A stretch of 64,000 bases of DNA from Rhizomicrobium sp. GTDB taxonomy: Bacteria; Pseudomonadota; Alphaproteobacteria; Micropepsales; Micropepsaceae. A program made the position numbers and the translations under genes. Location of the stretch: NCBI GenBank assembly GCA_037200985.1, contig JBBCGJ010000001.1, forward strand, positions 3,014,756 to 3,078,755. The letters run 5' to 3'. Below, in pieces: positions 43,543 through 52,476 of the stretch (position 1 is the stretch's first letter; each line of letters opens with the position of its first letter). The notes beneath the pieces were generated by a model, which worked only from the letters and a program-made list of their open reading frames with translations, did not search any database and had not been told where the DNA came from.

Positions 43543-45099
43543 TTAGGCCTGACCGATATCGACGGCGACGAAGCGGGTACCGCCCTGGGTCGCGACCAGG
43601 AGCAGGACCGATTTGTGGCCGGCCGAACGCGCGGCCGCGATCTCGGCCAGCACGTCGCGCGGATTGCGCACCGGCTTGTTGGCGACCGAGAGCACGACGT
43701 CACCCGGCTGGATTCCCTTGTCGCCGGCGTCGCTGTTGGGATCGACGCGGGTAACGAGCACGCCGTCGATGGCCGCGTCGATATTGAAGTTGCGGCGCGC
43801 CTCCGGCGTCACGGAGGCGAGACCCAGGCCCATCGCCTGCGCCTGGTTGCCGCCCATCGTCTGGGCGCCGTCATGATTGTCGCCGTCGTCATTGGCGGCG
43901 ATGCGCTGGTCGGGGCGCGCGCCGATCTTGGCAGTGATTTTCTTCTGCTCGCCGCCGCGCAGCACGGTGAAGATCGCCGAGGCGCCGGCCGGCAGCGAGG
44001 CGATGTGACGCGTCAGGTCGCGCGAATCCTCGACATTGCGGCCGTTGAGCGCGACGACGACGTCGCCCTGCAGGAAGCCGGCCTGGGCGGCCGGACCACC
44101 CGGAACGACCTGGGCGACGATGGCGCCCTTCGGGTTTCCGATGCCGAGCGAGGCGGCGATGTCGGGCGTCAGGCTCTGGATGTTCACGCCCAGATAGCCG
44201 CGGTCGACATGACCGTGCGCCTGAAGCTGCGCGATCACGTCGTGGATGGTGGACGCGGGAATGGCGAAGCCGATGCCGACGCTGCCCCCCGAGGGCGAGA
44301 AGATCATCGAGTTCATGCCGATGACCTGGCCGCGCAGGTCGAAGGTCGGCCCTCCGGAATTGCCGCGGTTGATCGGCGCGTCGATCTGGATGAAGTCCGT
44401 ATACGGACCGTTTCCGATGTCGCGGCCGAGCGAAGAGACGATGCCGGCGGTGACGGAGTTGGAGAGGCCGAAGGGATTGCCGACCGCGACCACCCAGTCT
44501 CCGACGCGGACCTGGCGGTCATCGCCGAACTCGACGGTGGGCAGCGGCTTGTCGCTCTTGATCTTGAGCAGGGCGACATCGGTCAGCGCATCGGTGCCGA
44601 TCAGCTTGGCCTCGAAGCTGCGCCCGTCCGGCAGCTTGACGGTGATCTTGCGGGCATTGTCGATGACGTGGTTGTTGGTGACGACGAGGCCGTTCCTGTC
44701 GATGATGAAGCCCGAGCCGGCCGAGAGCGCCTTGCGCGGCGTGGCCGAGCGGCCCTGACCCTGGCCGTACTGGTTGAAGAAGTCGCGGAACGGCGCCGGC
44801 AGATCGTCGGTGGCGACGGGGCCGGTCTCGACGGTCTCGGCGGTGATGGTGACGACGGCCGGGCTGACGCGCTCGACGAGGTCGGCGAAGCTGAACGGCG
44901 CGCCGTTTTCCAACATGCGCGGCGGGCCGCTATGGACCGGTACGGCCGCGGCGAGCTGGCGCGGGGCATTGTCGTTGACCGGGCGGACGCCGGGAACCAG
45001 CGCGAAGGCGCTCAGACCGACCAGGACGATCGCGGCAGCCGAGCCCATGGCGATGGCATGGCGGTGGCGTTTGATGGGATGGGGCTTGGGGTCGTTCAT
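43543..45099 (-). CDS. degP: Periplasmic Do-family serine protease (DegP/HtrA)
   Basis: 518 residues. N-terminal membrane anchor or signal (AIAMGSAAAIVLVGLSAFAL). Trypsin-like triad: His in VVTNNHVIDNARK, Asp in DVALLKIKSDKPL, Ser in RGNSGGPTFDLRG. Two PDZ domains follow (GYLGVNIQSLTPDIA region and the C-terminal GVLVTRVDPNSDAGDKGIQPGD). Degrades or refolds damaged envelope proteins. Ribosome site AGGAGA 6 nt before the ATG. Between ccmH and the two-component system, its usual alphaproteobacterial neighbourhood. Confidence 0.95.
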   Translation of the reverse strand: MNDPKPHPIKRHRHAIAMGSAAAIVLVGLSAFALVPGVRPVNDNAPRQLAAAVPVHSGPPRMLENGAPFSFADLVERVSPAVVTITAETVETGPVATDDLPAPFRDFFNQYGQGQGRSATPRKALSAGSGFIIDRNGLVVTNNHVIDNARKITVKLPDGRSFEAKLIGTDALTDVALLKIKSDKPLPTVEFGDDRQVRVGDWVVAVGNPFGLSNSVTAGIVSSLGRDIGNGPYTDFIQIDAPINRGNSGGPTFDLRGQVIGMNSMIFSPSGGSVGIGFAIPASTIHDVIAQLQAHGHVDRGYLGVNIQSLTPDIAASLGIGNPKGAIVAQVVPGGPAAQAGFLQGDVVVALNGRNVEDSRDLTRHIASLPAGASAIFTVLRGGEQKKITAKIGARPDQRIAANDDGDNHDGAQTMGGNQAQAMGLGLASVTPEARRNFNIDAAIDGVLVTRVDPNSDAGDKGIQPGDVVLSVANKPVRNPRDVLAEIAAARSAGHKSVLLLVATQGGTRFVAVDIGQA

Positions 45100-45239
45100 C
45101 TATGTCTCCTGAGCCGGCAATGGCGGCTCCGCTCTGCCAAGTATATCAACAACATTGCTAAATCCATTCCCGGTCATTAACTATCTGTAATGAACCGCAA
45201 CGGCCCCGGACTCTCGCGCTTTCGTGACTGGAGGCTGGT

Positions 45240-45638
45240 TCAGGCCACGCCTTTTCGGCCGGCCAGGACAACAACCCAAATGGCGACGCCCGCGGCCACT
45301 ATCAAGACCAGAAAAGGTGTCAGCCATAAGGCGTAGGTATTAGCGTCGAACGGCGGCCGCATGAGAATGACATCGCCGTAGCGCGCGACGAGGAACTGCT
45401 TGATGTCGTCGTCGCTCTCGCCCGCCTTGATGTGGGCGCGGATCAGGGCGCGCAGGTCGGCGGCGAGCGGCGCGTTGGATTCGTCGATCGACTCGCCCTG
45501 GCAGACCATGCAGCGCAGTTCCTTCTGCAGGGCGCGGGCGCGCGCTTCCTGTGACGGATCGTCCAGTGTTCCCGGCGCCGGCGCGGCGTACGCCGCGGCC
45601 GAAACCAGAAACAGCAGCGCGGCGAGCCACGTCCTCAT
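45240..45638 (-). CDS. ccmH: Cytochrome c-type biogenesis protein CcmH
   Basis: 132 residues from ATG 45636-45638, overlapping the ccmF stop. A signal peptide (MRTWLAALLFLVSAAAYA) is followed by the redox motif LRCMVCQGESIDESNAPLA, with the CxxC that reduces apocytochrome c for haem ligation, then a C-terminal membrane helix (LTPFLVLIVAAGVAIWVVVL). Works with CcmF in the periplasm. Needed for the triheme cytochrome also encoded here. The short form lacks the CcmI-like C-terminal domain. Confidence 0.95.
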   Translation of the reverse strand: MRTWLAALLFLVSAAAYAAPAPGTLDDPSQEARARALQKELRCMVCQGESIDESNAPLAADLRALIRAHIKAGESDDDIKQFLVARYGDVILMRPPFDANTYALWLTPFLVLIVAAGVAIWVVVLAGRKGVA

Positions 45639-47557
45639 TCCGCGGCGACCGCGGCAGCATCGGGAACGCCGCGCCTGCCGCGCAGCCGGCCCGCGAGCGA
45701 GGCAAAGCCGCCGAGCGCCATCACCACCGCGCCGAGCCAGATGAAGGGCGCCAGCGGATTGACGTAGGCGCGCAGGGTCCAGTGCGTATCGTCGCGCCGG
45801 TCGCCGAGCGCGAGGTAGAGATCGGCCAGGATCGTGGTGCGGATCGCGGTCTGCACGGTCTCCTGCCGCTCGGCGGGAAAGATGCGGCGCTCCGGATGCA
45901 TGACCGCGACGATTCGATCGTCCGACAGCACCGTCACATCGGCATGCGCCGCCTGGTAGTTCGGACCTTGCACGCCGCGCACGCCGTCGAGCCTGAGCGT
46001 GTAGCCGCCGACATTCATGCTTTCGCCGAACTTCAGGACCTCGAGGCCCTCGCTCTTCCACAGCGTGGTGCCGGCGACGCCGATGAGCGTCACGGCGAGG
46101 CCGGCATGGGCGAGCGCCGATGCGAACGCGCCGATGCGCGCCGCACGCCAGTTGAGCTTCGAAAGATCGATGGCGCTCGATGCGATCAGCCAGGCGGCGA
46201 GGCCGAACATCGCGGCGCCGCTAAGCGTATGCGGCGACGTGAAGGCGAGTATCGAAATCGCGGCGACGACCGCGATGCCGAAGGCGGGCGACAGCGTCCG
46301 CAAAGCCTGCCCGAGATCGCCCTTCTGCCAGCCGAGCCGGGGCCCGAAGGGAACAAGAAGAAGAAGCAGGCCGAAGATCGGCGCGAAGGTGATCGCGAAA
46401 TAGGGCGGTCCGACCGAGAGCTTGGTGCCGGTCAGCGAGTCCAGCACCAGCGGATAGAGCGTGCCGACAAAAACGGTGGCGGCCGCGGCGGTCAGGAAGA
46501 CGTTGTTGATCAGCAGCGTCGTCTCGCGGCTGACGACCGCGAAATGCGTCCCCTCCTCCAACTTGGGCGCGCGCAAGGCGAACAGCGCGAGCGCGCCGCC
46601 GATCGCAGTGACGATCAGCGCGAGGATATAGAGCCCGCGCGTCGGGTCCTTGGCGAAGGAATGCACAGAGGAGAGCACGCCGGAGCGCACCAGGAAGGTG
46701 CCGATCAGGCTCAAGGAAAAGCCGGCGATGGCAAGCAGCAGCGACCAGGAACGGAAGGCGCCGGTCCGCTCCGTCGCCAGCGCCGAATGGAGGAGCGCCG
46801 TGGCGATCAACCAGGGCATCAGCGAGGCGTTCTCCACCGGGTCCCAGAACCAGAATCCGCCCCAGCCGAGATCGTAATAGGCCCACCAGCTCCCCAGCGC
46901 GATGCCCAGCGTCAGCGCGATCCAGGCCGCCAGCATGAAGGGCCGCGCGGCGCGCGCCCAATCCCGCTCCTGCGCGATCAACGCGCTGGCCGCGAAGGAA
47001 AATGCCGCCGAAAGGCCGACATAGCCGATGTAGAGCATGGGCGGATGGAGCGCGAGGCCGGGGTCCTGCAACAGCGGATTGAGGCCCGCGCCCTCGAACG
47101 GCGCGGGATCGAGACGCAGGAATGGGTTGGACGTGAACAGGATGAAGAGGATGAAGGCGGCCGCGATCAGGCCCTGGACACCGAGCGCGCCGCTGATCAG
47201 TCTTTCGCTGCCGCGGCGGCCGAGCGCGACGGCACCGGAATAGATCGCCAGCACCAGCACCCACAGCATCATGGAGCCTTCGTGGTTTCCCCATACGCCG
47301 GAAATCTTGTAGATCAAGGGTTTCAGCGTGTGAGAATTCTGCGCCACGTTGAGGATCGAGAAATCGTCGGTCACCGAGGCATAGGTCAGCGTGCCGAAGG
47401 ACAGCGCGATGAAGACCAGCAGGCCGAGCGAAGCGGTCGACGCGACCCGGCGCGCGAGTTCGGATCGCGGCCGCGTACCGGCAAGCCCGGTCATCGCCTG
47501 GACCAAAGCGAGCGCCAGCGCGAGGCAGAGCGCGAGAAGCCCGATCTCGCCGGTCAT
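45635..47557 (-). CDS. ccmF: Cytochrome c haem lyase subunit CcmF
   Basis: 640 residues, about 14-15 membrane helices. The tryptophan-rich WWD signature WWAYYDLGWGGFWFWDPVEN near residue 230 binds haem. Conserved GVWGNHEGSMMLWVLVL contains a haem-liganding His. Transfers haem from CcmE to apocytochrome c with CcmH. Overlaps ccmE at its start and ccmH at its end, both by 4 nt. Confidence 0.97.
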   Translation of the reverse strand: MTGEIGLLALCLALALALVQAMTGLAGTRPRSELARRVASTASLGLLVFIALSFGTLTYASVTDDFSILNVAQNSHTLKPLIYKISGVWGNHEGSMMLWVLVLAIYSGAVALGRRGSERLISGALGVQGLIAAAFILFILFTSNPFLRLDPAPFEGAGLNPLLQDPGLALHPPMLYIGYVGLSAAFSFAASALIAQERDWARAARPFMLAAWIALTLGIALGSWWAYYDLGWGGFWFWDPVENASLMPWLIATALLHSALATERTGAFRSWSLLLAIAGFSLSLIGTFLVRSGVLSSVHSFAKDPTRGLYILALIVTAIGGALALFALRAPKLEEGTHFAVVSRETTLLINNVFLTAAAATVFVGTLYPLVLDSLTGTKLSVGPPYFAITFAPIFGLLLLLVPFGPRLGWQKGDLGQALRTLSPAFGIAVVAAISILAFTSPHTLSGAAMFGLAAWLIASSAIDLSKLNWRAARIGAFASALAHAGLAVTLIGVAGTTLWKSEGLEVLKFGESMNVGGYTLRLDGVRGVQGPNYQAAHADVTVLSDDRIVAVMHPERRIFPAERQETVQTAIRTTILADLYLALGDRRDDTHWTLRAYVNPLAPFIWLGAVVMALGGFASLAGRLRGRRGVPDAAAVAAE

Positions 47558-47994
47558 TGTCCTTCTTTCCAGCGTCCCGCTTTCTTGAGCGCCGCAACGA
47601 CCTCGGGCGGCATGTAGCGCTCGTCGTGCTTGGCGAGCACCTCGCTGGCGTCGAAGGTGCCGCTTCCATCGATGGCGCCGAGCGCGACGACGCCCTGTCC
47701 TTCCCGGAACAGAGCCGGCAGCACGCCGTGGAAGCGCACCGGCACATTCGCCTTGCCGTCGGTGACGGCGAAGCGCACATCGGCGCCCGGGCCGCGGTTG
47801 ACGCTGTGCTCCACGACGAGGCCGCCGATGCGGAAATTGACGCCGGCCTGGACGTGCTTCGCGAAGACGTCGCTCGGGCTGTAGAAGTAGAGGACATTGT
47901 CCTTGAGCGCGAAGACGACGAGCACGGCCGCGACCGCGCCGGCGGCCACAAGGGTCGCGGCGAAGGCAAGACGGCGGCGCTGCTTCGGATTCAT
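47554..47994 (-). CDS. ccmE: Haem chaperone CcmE
   Basis: 146 residues from ATG 47992-47994 (MNPKQRRRLAFAATLVAAGA). One N-terminal membrane helix, an OB-fold periplasmic domain (FRIGGLVVEHSVNRGPGADV), and the haem-attachment motif VLAKHDERYMPPEV, whose His binds haem covalently. Passes haem to CcmF. Divergently oriented from a lipoprotein gene. No ccmI gene precedes it, although that is the common order in related bacteria. Confidence 0.96.
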   Translation of the reverse strand: MNPKQRRRLAFAATLVAAGAVAAVLVVFALKDNVLYFYSPSDVFAKHVQAGVNFRIGGLVVEHSVNRGPGADVRFAVTDGKANVPVRFHGVLPALFREGQGVVALGAIDGSGTFDASEVLAKHDERYMPPEVVAALKKAGRWKEGQ

Positions 47995-48112
47995 TCGACT
48001 GATCGCTTTTTCGGCGCGCGGACTATACTGAGCCGACGCGGGCATACCAAATATCTGCCGTGCTTCCGCCCAATTTGCCGCGCAGGGTTTGCGCGACCCA
48101 GGGGATCGTTCC

Positions 48113-48688
48113 ATGACCAGGATCAAAATCGCGCTTGCGCTTGCCGCGACGCTGGTGGTTACGGCCTGCTATCCCCCGACAACCAGCCATCCGGTCGGGA
48201 CGACCGCGGGCCTCAAGCCCGACCCCGTCCTCACCGGCACCTGGAAAGGCACGAATTCGGACGGCAAGCCCTTCTATCTCCATTTCCTCCAGCAGAGCGA
48301 CGGAACGCTTTCGGCAGTGATCGTCGAGTCCGGGCCGAAGGCCGAGGATTGGAACGTCGTGACCGCGACGACCGCGACGCTGGCCGGCAACCACTACATG
48401 AACGCGCGGCTGCTGTGGACCAACGGCAAGCCGGAGGAAGCGCCGGCGGGCACGGTACCCGTCCTCTATCGACTGGATGCCAAAGGCGTGCTGACCTTTT
48501 CGCTCTTGGACGAGGGCGCGGTGAAGGCGGCGATCACGTCTGGGAAGATCAAAGGCACCGTCGAGAAGGCCGAGCTTGGCGACGCCACGATCACTGCAGG
48601 CCCGAAGGCGCTCGATGCTTATTTCGCTGCACCGGGCACCGCCAAGCTGTTCTCGAATACGCTTTTCGCCGTGCACAAGGTGGACTAA
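48113..48688 (+). CDS. Putative lipoprotein, unknown function
   Basis: 191 residues from ATG 48113 (MTRIKIALALAATLVVTACY); the lipobox VTAC gives a lipid-anchored product. The mature part looks like a small beta-rich domain (LTGTWKGTNSDGKPFYLHFL, GTLSAVIVESG). Such lipocalin-like or DUF-type envelope lipoproteins are common, but no family was recognised. Its stop is 7 nt from the stop of the leftward gene at 48696. Confidence 0.7.
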   Translation: MTRIKIALALAATLVVTACYPPTTSHPVGTTAGLKPDPVLTGTWKGTNSDGKPFYLHFLQQSDGTLSAVIVESGPKAEDWNVVTATTATLAGNHYMNARLLWTNGKPEEAPAGTVPVLYRLDAKGVLTFSLLDEGAVKAAITSGKIKGTVEKAELGDATITAGPKALDAYFAAPGTAKLFSNTLFAVHKVD

Positions 48689-48695
48689 GGCGGCT

Positions 48696-49037
48696 CTAAT
48701 GCCCGCTCTTGTGCAGGATTTCGCCCGCCATGCCGGTGTCGTAGGCAAGGCCTTCGGCCGTGAGAACCATTTCGCGCGGATAGTCGGCGCGGGCGAGGCC
48801 CTTGCGGGTCAGCGCGTTCCACACCGCCTCGTTGTAGAGTCCGGTCGCGTCCTTGCCGGCCACTACGGCATCGCCGAGATGGAAGTGATCGCCATGCGCG
48901 TTGGGGAATTGCGCAATGCGGACCTCGCCATTGGGGAGCACACCGGCGGCTCCGGGGATCGCGGCAATGGCCTGCAACAGGGTCAGGGTGCGAAGCTGCA
49001 GCGGGTTCAGTTTCAGCGGATTGTGTTTCGGCGGCAT
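48696..49037 (-). CDS. Conserved-looking hypothetical protein
   Basis: 113 residues from ATG 49035-49037 (MPPKHNPLKLNPLQLRTLTL). Soluble, with FPNAHGDHFHLGDAVVAGKDATGLYNEAVWNALTRKGLARADYP, where several His residues could bind metal. The C-terminal half looks like a small winged-helix fold (EAVWNALTRKGLARA). Divergent from the CoA-transferase gene across 104 bp. Not recognised. Confidence 0.65.
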   Translation of the reverse strand: MPPKHNPLKLNPLQLRTLTLLQAIAAIPGAAGVLPNGEVRIAQFPNAHGDHFHLGDAVVAGKDATGLYNEAVWNALTRKGLARADYPREMVLTAEGLAYDTGMAGEILHKSGH

Positions 49038-49141
49038 GGCGGTTCCTGGCGGCGTCTCCGATCCTTTGGCATGGAAGGCGGCGCCATGCAATTTCCGCAA
49101 GCGGCGCTATAGTCCCGCCGCATTTCAAAAGGGTTGGTACC

Positions 49142-50350
49142 GTGGCCGCGTATTCCCCCGGACCGTTCGATGGTCTTCGCGTCGTCGATTTCGGCCGCTA
49201 CATCGCCGGGCCTTATTGCGCCGCGCTGCTGGGCGATCTCGGCGCCGACGTAATCCGGGTGGAGAAGCGCGAGGGCCGCGAGGACCGCACCCTGGTTTCC
49301 CTCGCCCAGAACGACGACGGCACGCCGCGCGAGGGCGCGATGTTCCTGCAGATGAACCGCAACAAGCGCAGCCTGACCTGCGATCCGATGAACGAGGCCG
49401 GACGCGAGGTCGTGCGCCGGCTGGTGAAAAGCGCCGACGTGGTGGTGGCGAACCTGCCGGCGGAAACGCTGAAGGCCATGGGGCTCGACTGGACAAGCGT
49501 CAGCGCGCTCAATCCGCGCGTCATCCTGGCCGTCGGCACGGCGTTCGGGCTCGAAGGACCCTATGCGGGACGCGTCGGCTTCGACGGCGTGGCGCAGGCG
49601 ATGTCGGGCGCGACCTGGTTCTCCGGCACCGAGGACCAGCCGGTGCGGTGCAGCGCGCCTTACGTCGATTTCGGCACCGCCTCGCTGCTTGCGCTCGGCG
49701 TCGCCGCGGCGCTCCGCGCGCGCGAGGCAAGCGGCAAGGGGCAGATGGTCGAGGGCGCGCTGCTGCGTACCGCGCTGACCTTCTTCGCGCCGACGCTGAT
49801 CGAGGAGGACGCGCTGAAGCTGGACCGCCGCCCGACGCTGAACCGCAGCCAGACGGCGGGTCCGTCGGACATCTACCGGGCCAAGGACGGCTGGATCACC
49901 GTGGCGGTGAACGGCGATCCCCTGTTCCGCCGCGCCGCCAGGCTGATCGGCGCGACCGAATGGCTCGACGATTCGCGCTTTTCCTCCGACAAGGCGCGCG
50001 GCGATCACGGCGCCGTCATCTCCGCGCGCGTCGGCGAATGGGTCGCGCAACGCACGAGCGCCGAAGCGATCGCCGCGTTCGAGGGTGCGCGGGTGCCGGC
50101 CGGGCCGGTGCTGCGCCCGCGCGAGACGCTGGACGACCCCCATGTCGCCGGCGGCGATTTCTTCGCCGAGATCGACTTTCCCGGCATCGGCGCGGCCAAG
50201 GTCGCGGCCACGCCGGTCAAGCTGCACGGCACGCCGGGCACGGTGCGCACGCGTCCCCCGCTGCTGGGCGAACACACCGACGAGGTGCTGCGCGAACTCG
50301 GCTTCAGCGGAATCGAGATCGCCGCGCTCAAGCAGGAAGGCGCGGTATGA
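49142..50350 (+). CDS. Family III CoA-transferase (CaiB/BaiF)
   Basis: 402 residues from GTG 49142 (MAAYSPGPFDGLRVVDFGRY). Typical opening LRVVDFGRYIAGPYCAALLGDLGADVIRVEK, then MFLQMNRNKRSLTCDPMN, GPSDIYRAKDGWITVAVNGD and a late GEHTDEVLRELGFS, all standard for the family. Transfers CoA between carboxylic acids with a covalent Asp intermediate. Acyl substrates not deducible. The stop is 8 nt from the convergent parE stop. Confidence 0.93.
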   Translation: MAAYSPGPFDGLRVVDFGRYIAGPYCAALLGDLGADVIRVEKREGREDRTLVSLAQNDDGTPREGAMFLQMNRNKRSLTCDPMNEAGREVVRRLVKSADVVVANLPAETLKAMGLDWTSVSALNPRVILAVGTAFGLEGPYAGRVGFDGVAQAMSGATWFSGTEDQPVRCSAPYVDFGTASLLALGVAAALRAREASGKGQMVEGALLRTALTFFAPTLIEEDALKLDRRPTLNRSQTAGPSDIYRAKDGWITVAVNGDPLFRRAARLIGATEWLDDSRFSSDKARGDHGAVISARVGEWVAQRTSAEAIAAFEGARVPAGPVLRPRETLDDPHVAGGDFFAEIDFPGIGAAKVAATPVKLHGTPGTVRTRPPLLGEHTDEVLRELGFSGIEIAALKQEGAV

Positions 50351-50358
50351 GCCGCGCT

Positions 50359-50652
50359 TCAAAGATACCGGTCGAAGTCCATGCTTTGATGCAGGACACG
50401 GACGACGTAAATGCCTGCATCTGTTTTTCGATAGAACACGATATGCGAACCGGCCGCGATACGGCGAAATCCCGGGCGGATATCATTGCAAGCATGACCC
50501 GAGGTTGGCCGCCGCGTCGCTTTTTCGAACACGGCGTCGATCAGGCGGATATAGCGGGCTGCTTGGCTTTGACCCCATCGCCCGTTGCTATACGACCAGA
50601 TGTCGATCAGGTCGGCTCGCGCCAGCGGAGAAAGCTCATAGGACGGGATCAC
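50359..50652 (-). CDS. parE: ParE-type toxin of a ParDE toxin-antitoxin module
   Basis: 97 residues in the RelE/ParE fold: MIPSYELSPLARADLIDIWSY, then AARYIRLIDAVFEKATRRPTSG, PGFRRIAAGSHIVFYRKTDAGIYVVRVLHQSMDF at the C terminus. ParE toxins inhibit DNA gyrase. The start overlaps the parD stop by 4 nt, so toxin synthesis depends on antitoxin translation. Length and order fit the family. Probably stabilises this region or works under stress. Confidence 0.93.
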   Translation of the reverse strand: MIPSYELSPLARADLIDIWSYSNGRWGQSQAARYIRLIDAVFEKATRRPTSGHACNDIRPGFRRIAAGSHIVFYRKTDAGIYVVRVLHQSMDFDRYL

Positions 50653-50921
50653 CGCCGCTTGGCAGTCTTGCGTTTATTCCGTGTGCGCCCTTCATGACGT
50701 TCGGCGAGGAACTGCTCGATATCGAAAGGCTGCGGCGGGCCGCTGTTCTCGCCCGCGATCAGGGCGTCGCGAAGCGCCTTCAGTTTGGCTTCCCGCTCCT
50801 CCAGTAGACGCAAACTGGCGCGCACGACGTCGCTCGCCGAGCCGTAACGGCCCTGCGACACCTGTTCGTCGATAAAGGCGGCGAAGTGATCGCCAAGGCT
50901 GACGGACGTGTTCCGGCTCAT
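50649..50921 (-). CDS. parD: ParD-type antitoxin (ribbon-helix-helix)
   Basis: 90 residues from ATG 50919-50921. The N-terminal ribbon-helix-helix SVSLGDHFAAFIDEQVSQGRYGSASDVVRASLRLLEERE binds DNA. The charged C terminus (FDIEQFLAERHEGRTRNKRKT) wraps the toxin. Represses its own operon, most likely through the inverted repeat at 50944-50958, 23 nt upstream. Confidence 0.93.
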   Translation of the reverse strand: MSRNTSVSLGDHFAAFIDEQVSQGRYGSASDVVRASLRLLEEREAKLKALRDALIAGENSGPPQPFDIEQFLAERHEGRTRNKRKTAKRR

Positions 50922-50943
50922 GGCTGTCTCCCAAGATGGGATA

Positions 50944-50958
50944 TACCAATTCTTGGTA
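50944..50958. promoter_or_regulatory. Inverted repeat, likely ParD operator
   Basis: TACCAA-TTC-TTGGTA is a perfect 6-3-6 inverted repeat 23 nt upstream of the parD ATG, at the place where ParD-type repressors bind. The gap between parD and the next gene's stop is only 44 bp, so the parD promoter must overlap it. Confidence 0.55.
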
Positions 50959-50965
50959 CAGGTGT

Positions 50966-52363
50966 CTACGCTGCGGCGGCAGCCTGGATCGCGGCTTTGC
51001 CGCGGCGACGCAGGAGATCGGCTTCCTCTTCGCTGAAGAGGATCGCGGTCAGGGCGGAGACGACCTCGAACTGGCTTTCCACAACGGCGCGTCGTGCGCC
51101 GTCGGCGGTGCGCAGCTCCTTCACCACGTCCTCGTTGTAGGTGCGCAGGAGCTGGCACATCTCCTCGTCCGCCTTCTTCTGCGTCGCGCCGAAGGACGCC
51201 GCGGCGGCGAACGTCTTGCAGCCGGCGACGAGCCTGGCATAGCGCAGCGCGCGCTCGCTCTTCTCGGAGTCGATCGGCTTGGTGAAGTCCGGATATTTCG
51301 GGCCGCCGCCGAAACTGCCGCTCTTCTGCAAGGGCAGCGCCGCGGACATCTCCTTGGGCGCGCGCTCCATGAAGCCGTCCATCACTTCGGCGAGCGCCGC
51401 GCGGTCCTTCATCAGGCGCTGGCCCCATTTGCCGTCGCGGCGCATGTCGATGCCCTTGACGATGCCCGAGGACAGCATGGTGAAACGCGTCAGGCTGTCG
51501 AGCAACTGGACCGCGTCGAAATTCGGCGGCTTGACCGCCCGCACGGCGTTGCCGTGGTTCTCGATCTCGCCGAACAGGATCTCGCCGACGAGGCCCATGT
51601 CGGTGGAGCTGATCAGCGTATCCTGCGTCTGGCGCGAGACCAGGAGCGGCAGCTTCAGCGCCTCCCACGGCCGCGCCAGCCGATGCATCGCGATGACCGC
51701 GACGTAAGGCGCCGCATCGGGCGTATTCGCGGCCAGCCGGTCGTAGATTTTGCGCAGCGACCACAGCAGTTCGTCCGTCAGCGACGGCACGAGCCTGGGC
51801 AGAAGATTCTGGATATCGACGACGTCGGGGCCGACGCCGAGCAGAAGCGCCATCTCCGCCGCGTCCGCGACGACGAGTTCGGAGCCGAGCGCGACGCGCG
51901 ACTTCCTGACGTCGGCGACGGCGCTGCCCAGCGCGGCTGCGGCGACGGGCCAAAAGGCAGCCGCGCGGGCGCGGGCCTCGGCCTGCCGGCCGGCCAGCAC
52001 CAGGGCCCGGAAATCGCGGATGAAGTCCTTGCTCTGCTCGACGAGCAGCGTCTGACTGATGAACGCCCATATCGGCGTGACGCTGCCGCGCGCGATCGAG
52101 CCTTTTTGCTTGGTCTTGCGCGGCAGAAGCGTGAAGAGATCCTCGAACGGCAGGCAGAAGGCGCGCAGCGGCGTCGGTGTTCGGTCGGCGCCTGCGGTAC
52201 GGCGCAAGGCCGGCCGCAAGCCTTCGAGAATCATTTCATGGGGCAGCGACTTGCCGTCGACCAGCCGGTCGGCTTCCACCGCCTGCGCGAGGCGCGCGGC
52301 GATCTGCTCGGGCAGGCCGCCCAAGAATGATTTCAGAAGTCCGGTGCGTTCCGGCGTAAGCAT
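50966..52363 (-). CDS. Large helical soluble protein of unknown function
   Basis: 465 residues with no signal or membrane helix. Almost entirely helical, with Ala/Leu-rich segments such as LPEQIAARLAQAVEADRLVDG, RQAEARARAAAFWPVAAAAL and a conserved-looking middle (WSLRKIYDRLAANTPDAAPYVAVIAMHRLARPWEALKLPL). A Lys/Ala-rich end (LRRRGKAAIQAAAAA). No motif identifies a family. Flanked by parDE and a two-component system, with its own upstream gap of 113 bp. Confidence 0.72.
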   Translation of the reverse strand: MLTPERTGLLKSFLGGLPEQIAARLAQAVEADRLVDGKSLPHEMILEGLRPALRRTAGADRTPTPLRAFCLPFEDLFTLLPRKTKQKGSIARGSVTPIWAFISQTLLVEQSKDFIRDFRALVLAGRQAEARARAAAFWPVAAAALGSAVADVRKSRVALGSELVVADAAEMALLLGVGPDVVDIQNLLPRLVPSLTDELLWSLRKIYDRLAANTPDAAPYVAVIAMHRLARPWEALKLPLLVSRQTQDTLISSTDMGLVGEILFGEIENHGNAVRAVKPPNFDAVQLLDSLTRFTMLSSGIVKGIDMRRDGKWGQRLMKDRAALAEVMDGFMERAPKEMSAALPLQKSGSFGGGPKYPDFTKPIDSEKSERALRYARLVAGCKTFAAAASFGATQKKADEEMCQLLRTYNEDVVKELRTADGARRAVVESQFEVVSALTAILFSEEEADLLRRRGKAAIQAAAAA

Positions 52364-52476
52364 ACTATCCCCAGGGTCGCTTGCGCATCGCGTCTCATTG
52401 CGACCATACCCGCCAGATATAGGCGACGGACGGTTAATGCGATGTTTCGCCGGGCAACAGACTTGTCACAATCGGC

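Noticed and set aside
45551..47617. 688-codon open frame antisense to ccmF
   Set aside because: Charged, motif-free translation opposite a perfect CcmF; shadow of high-GC coding sequence.
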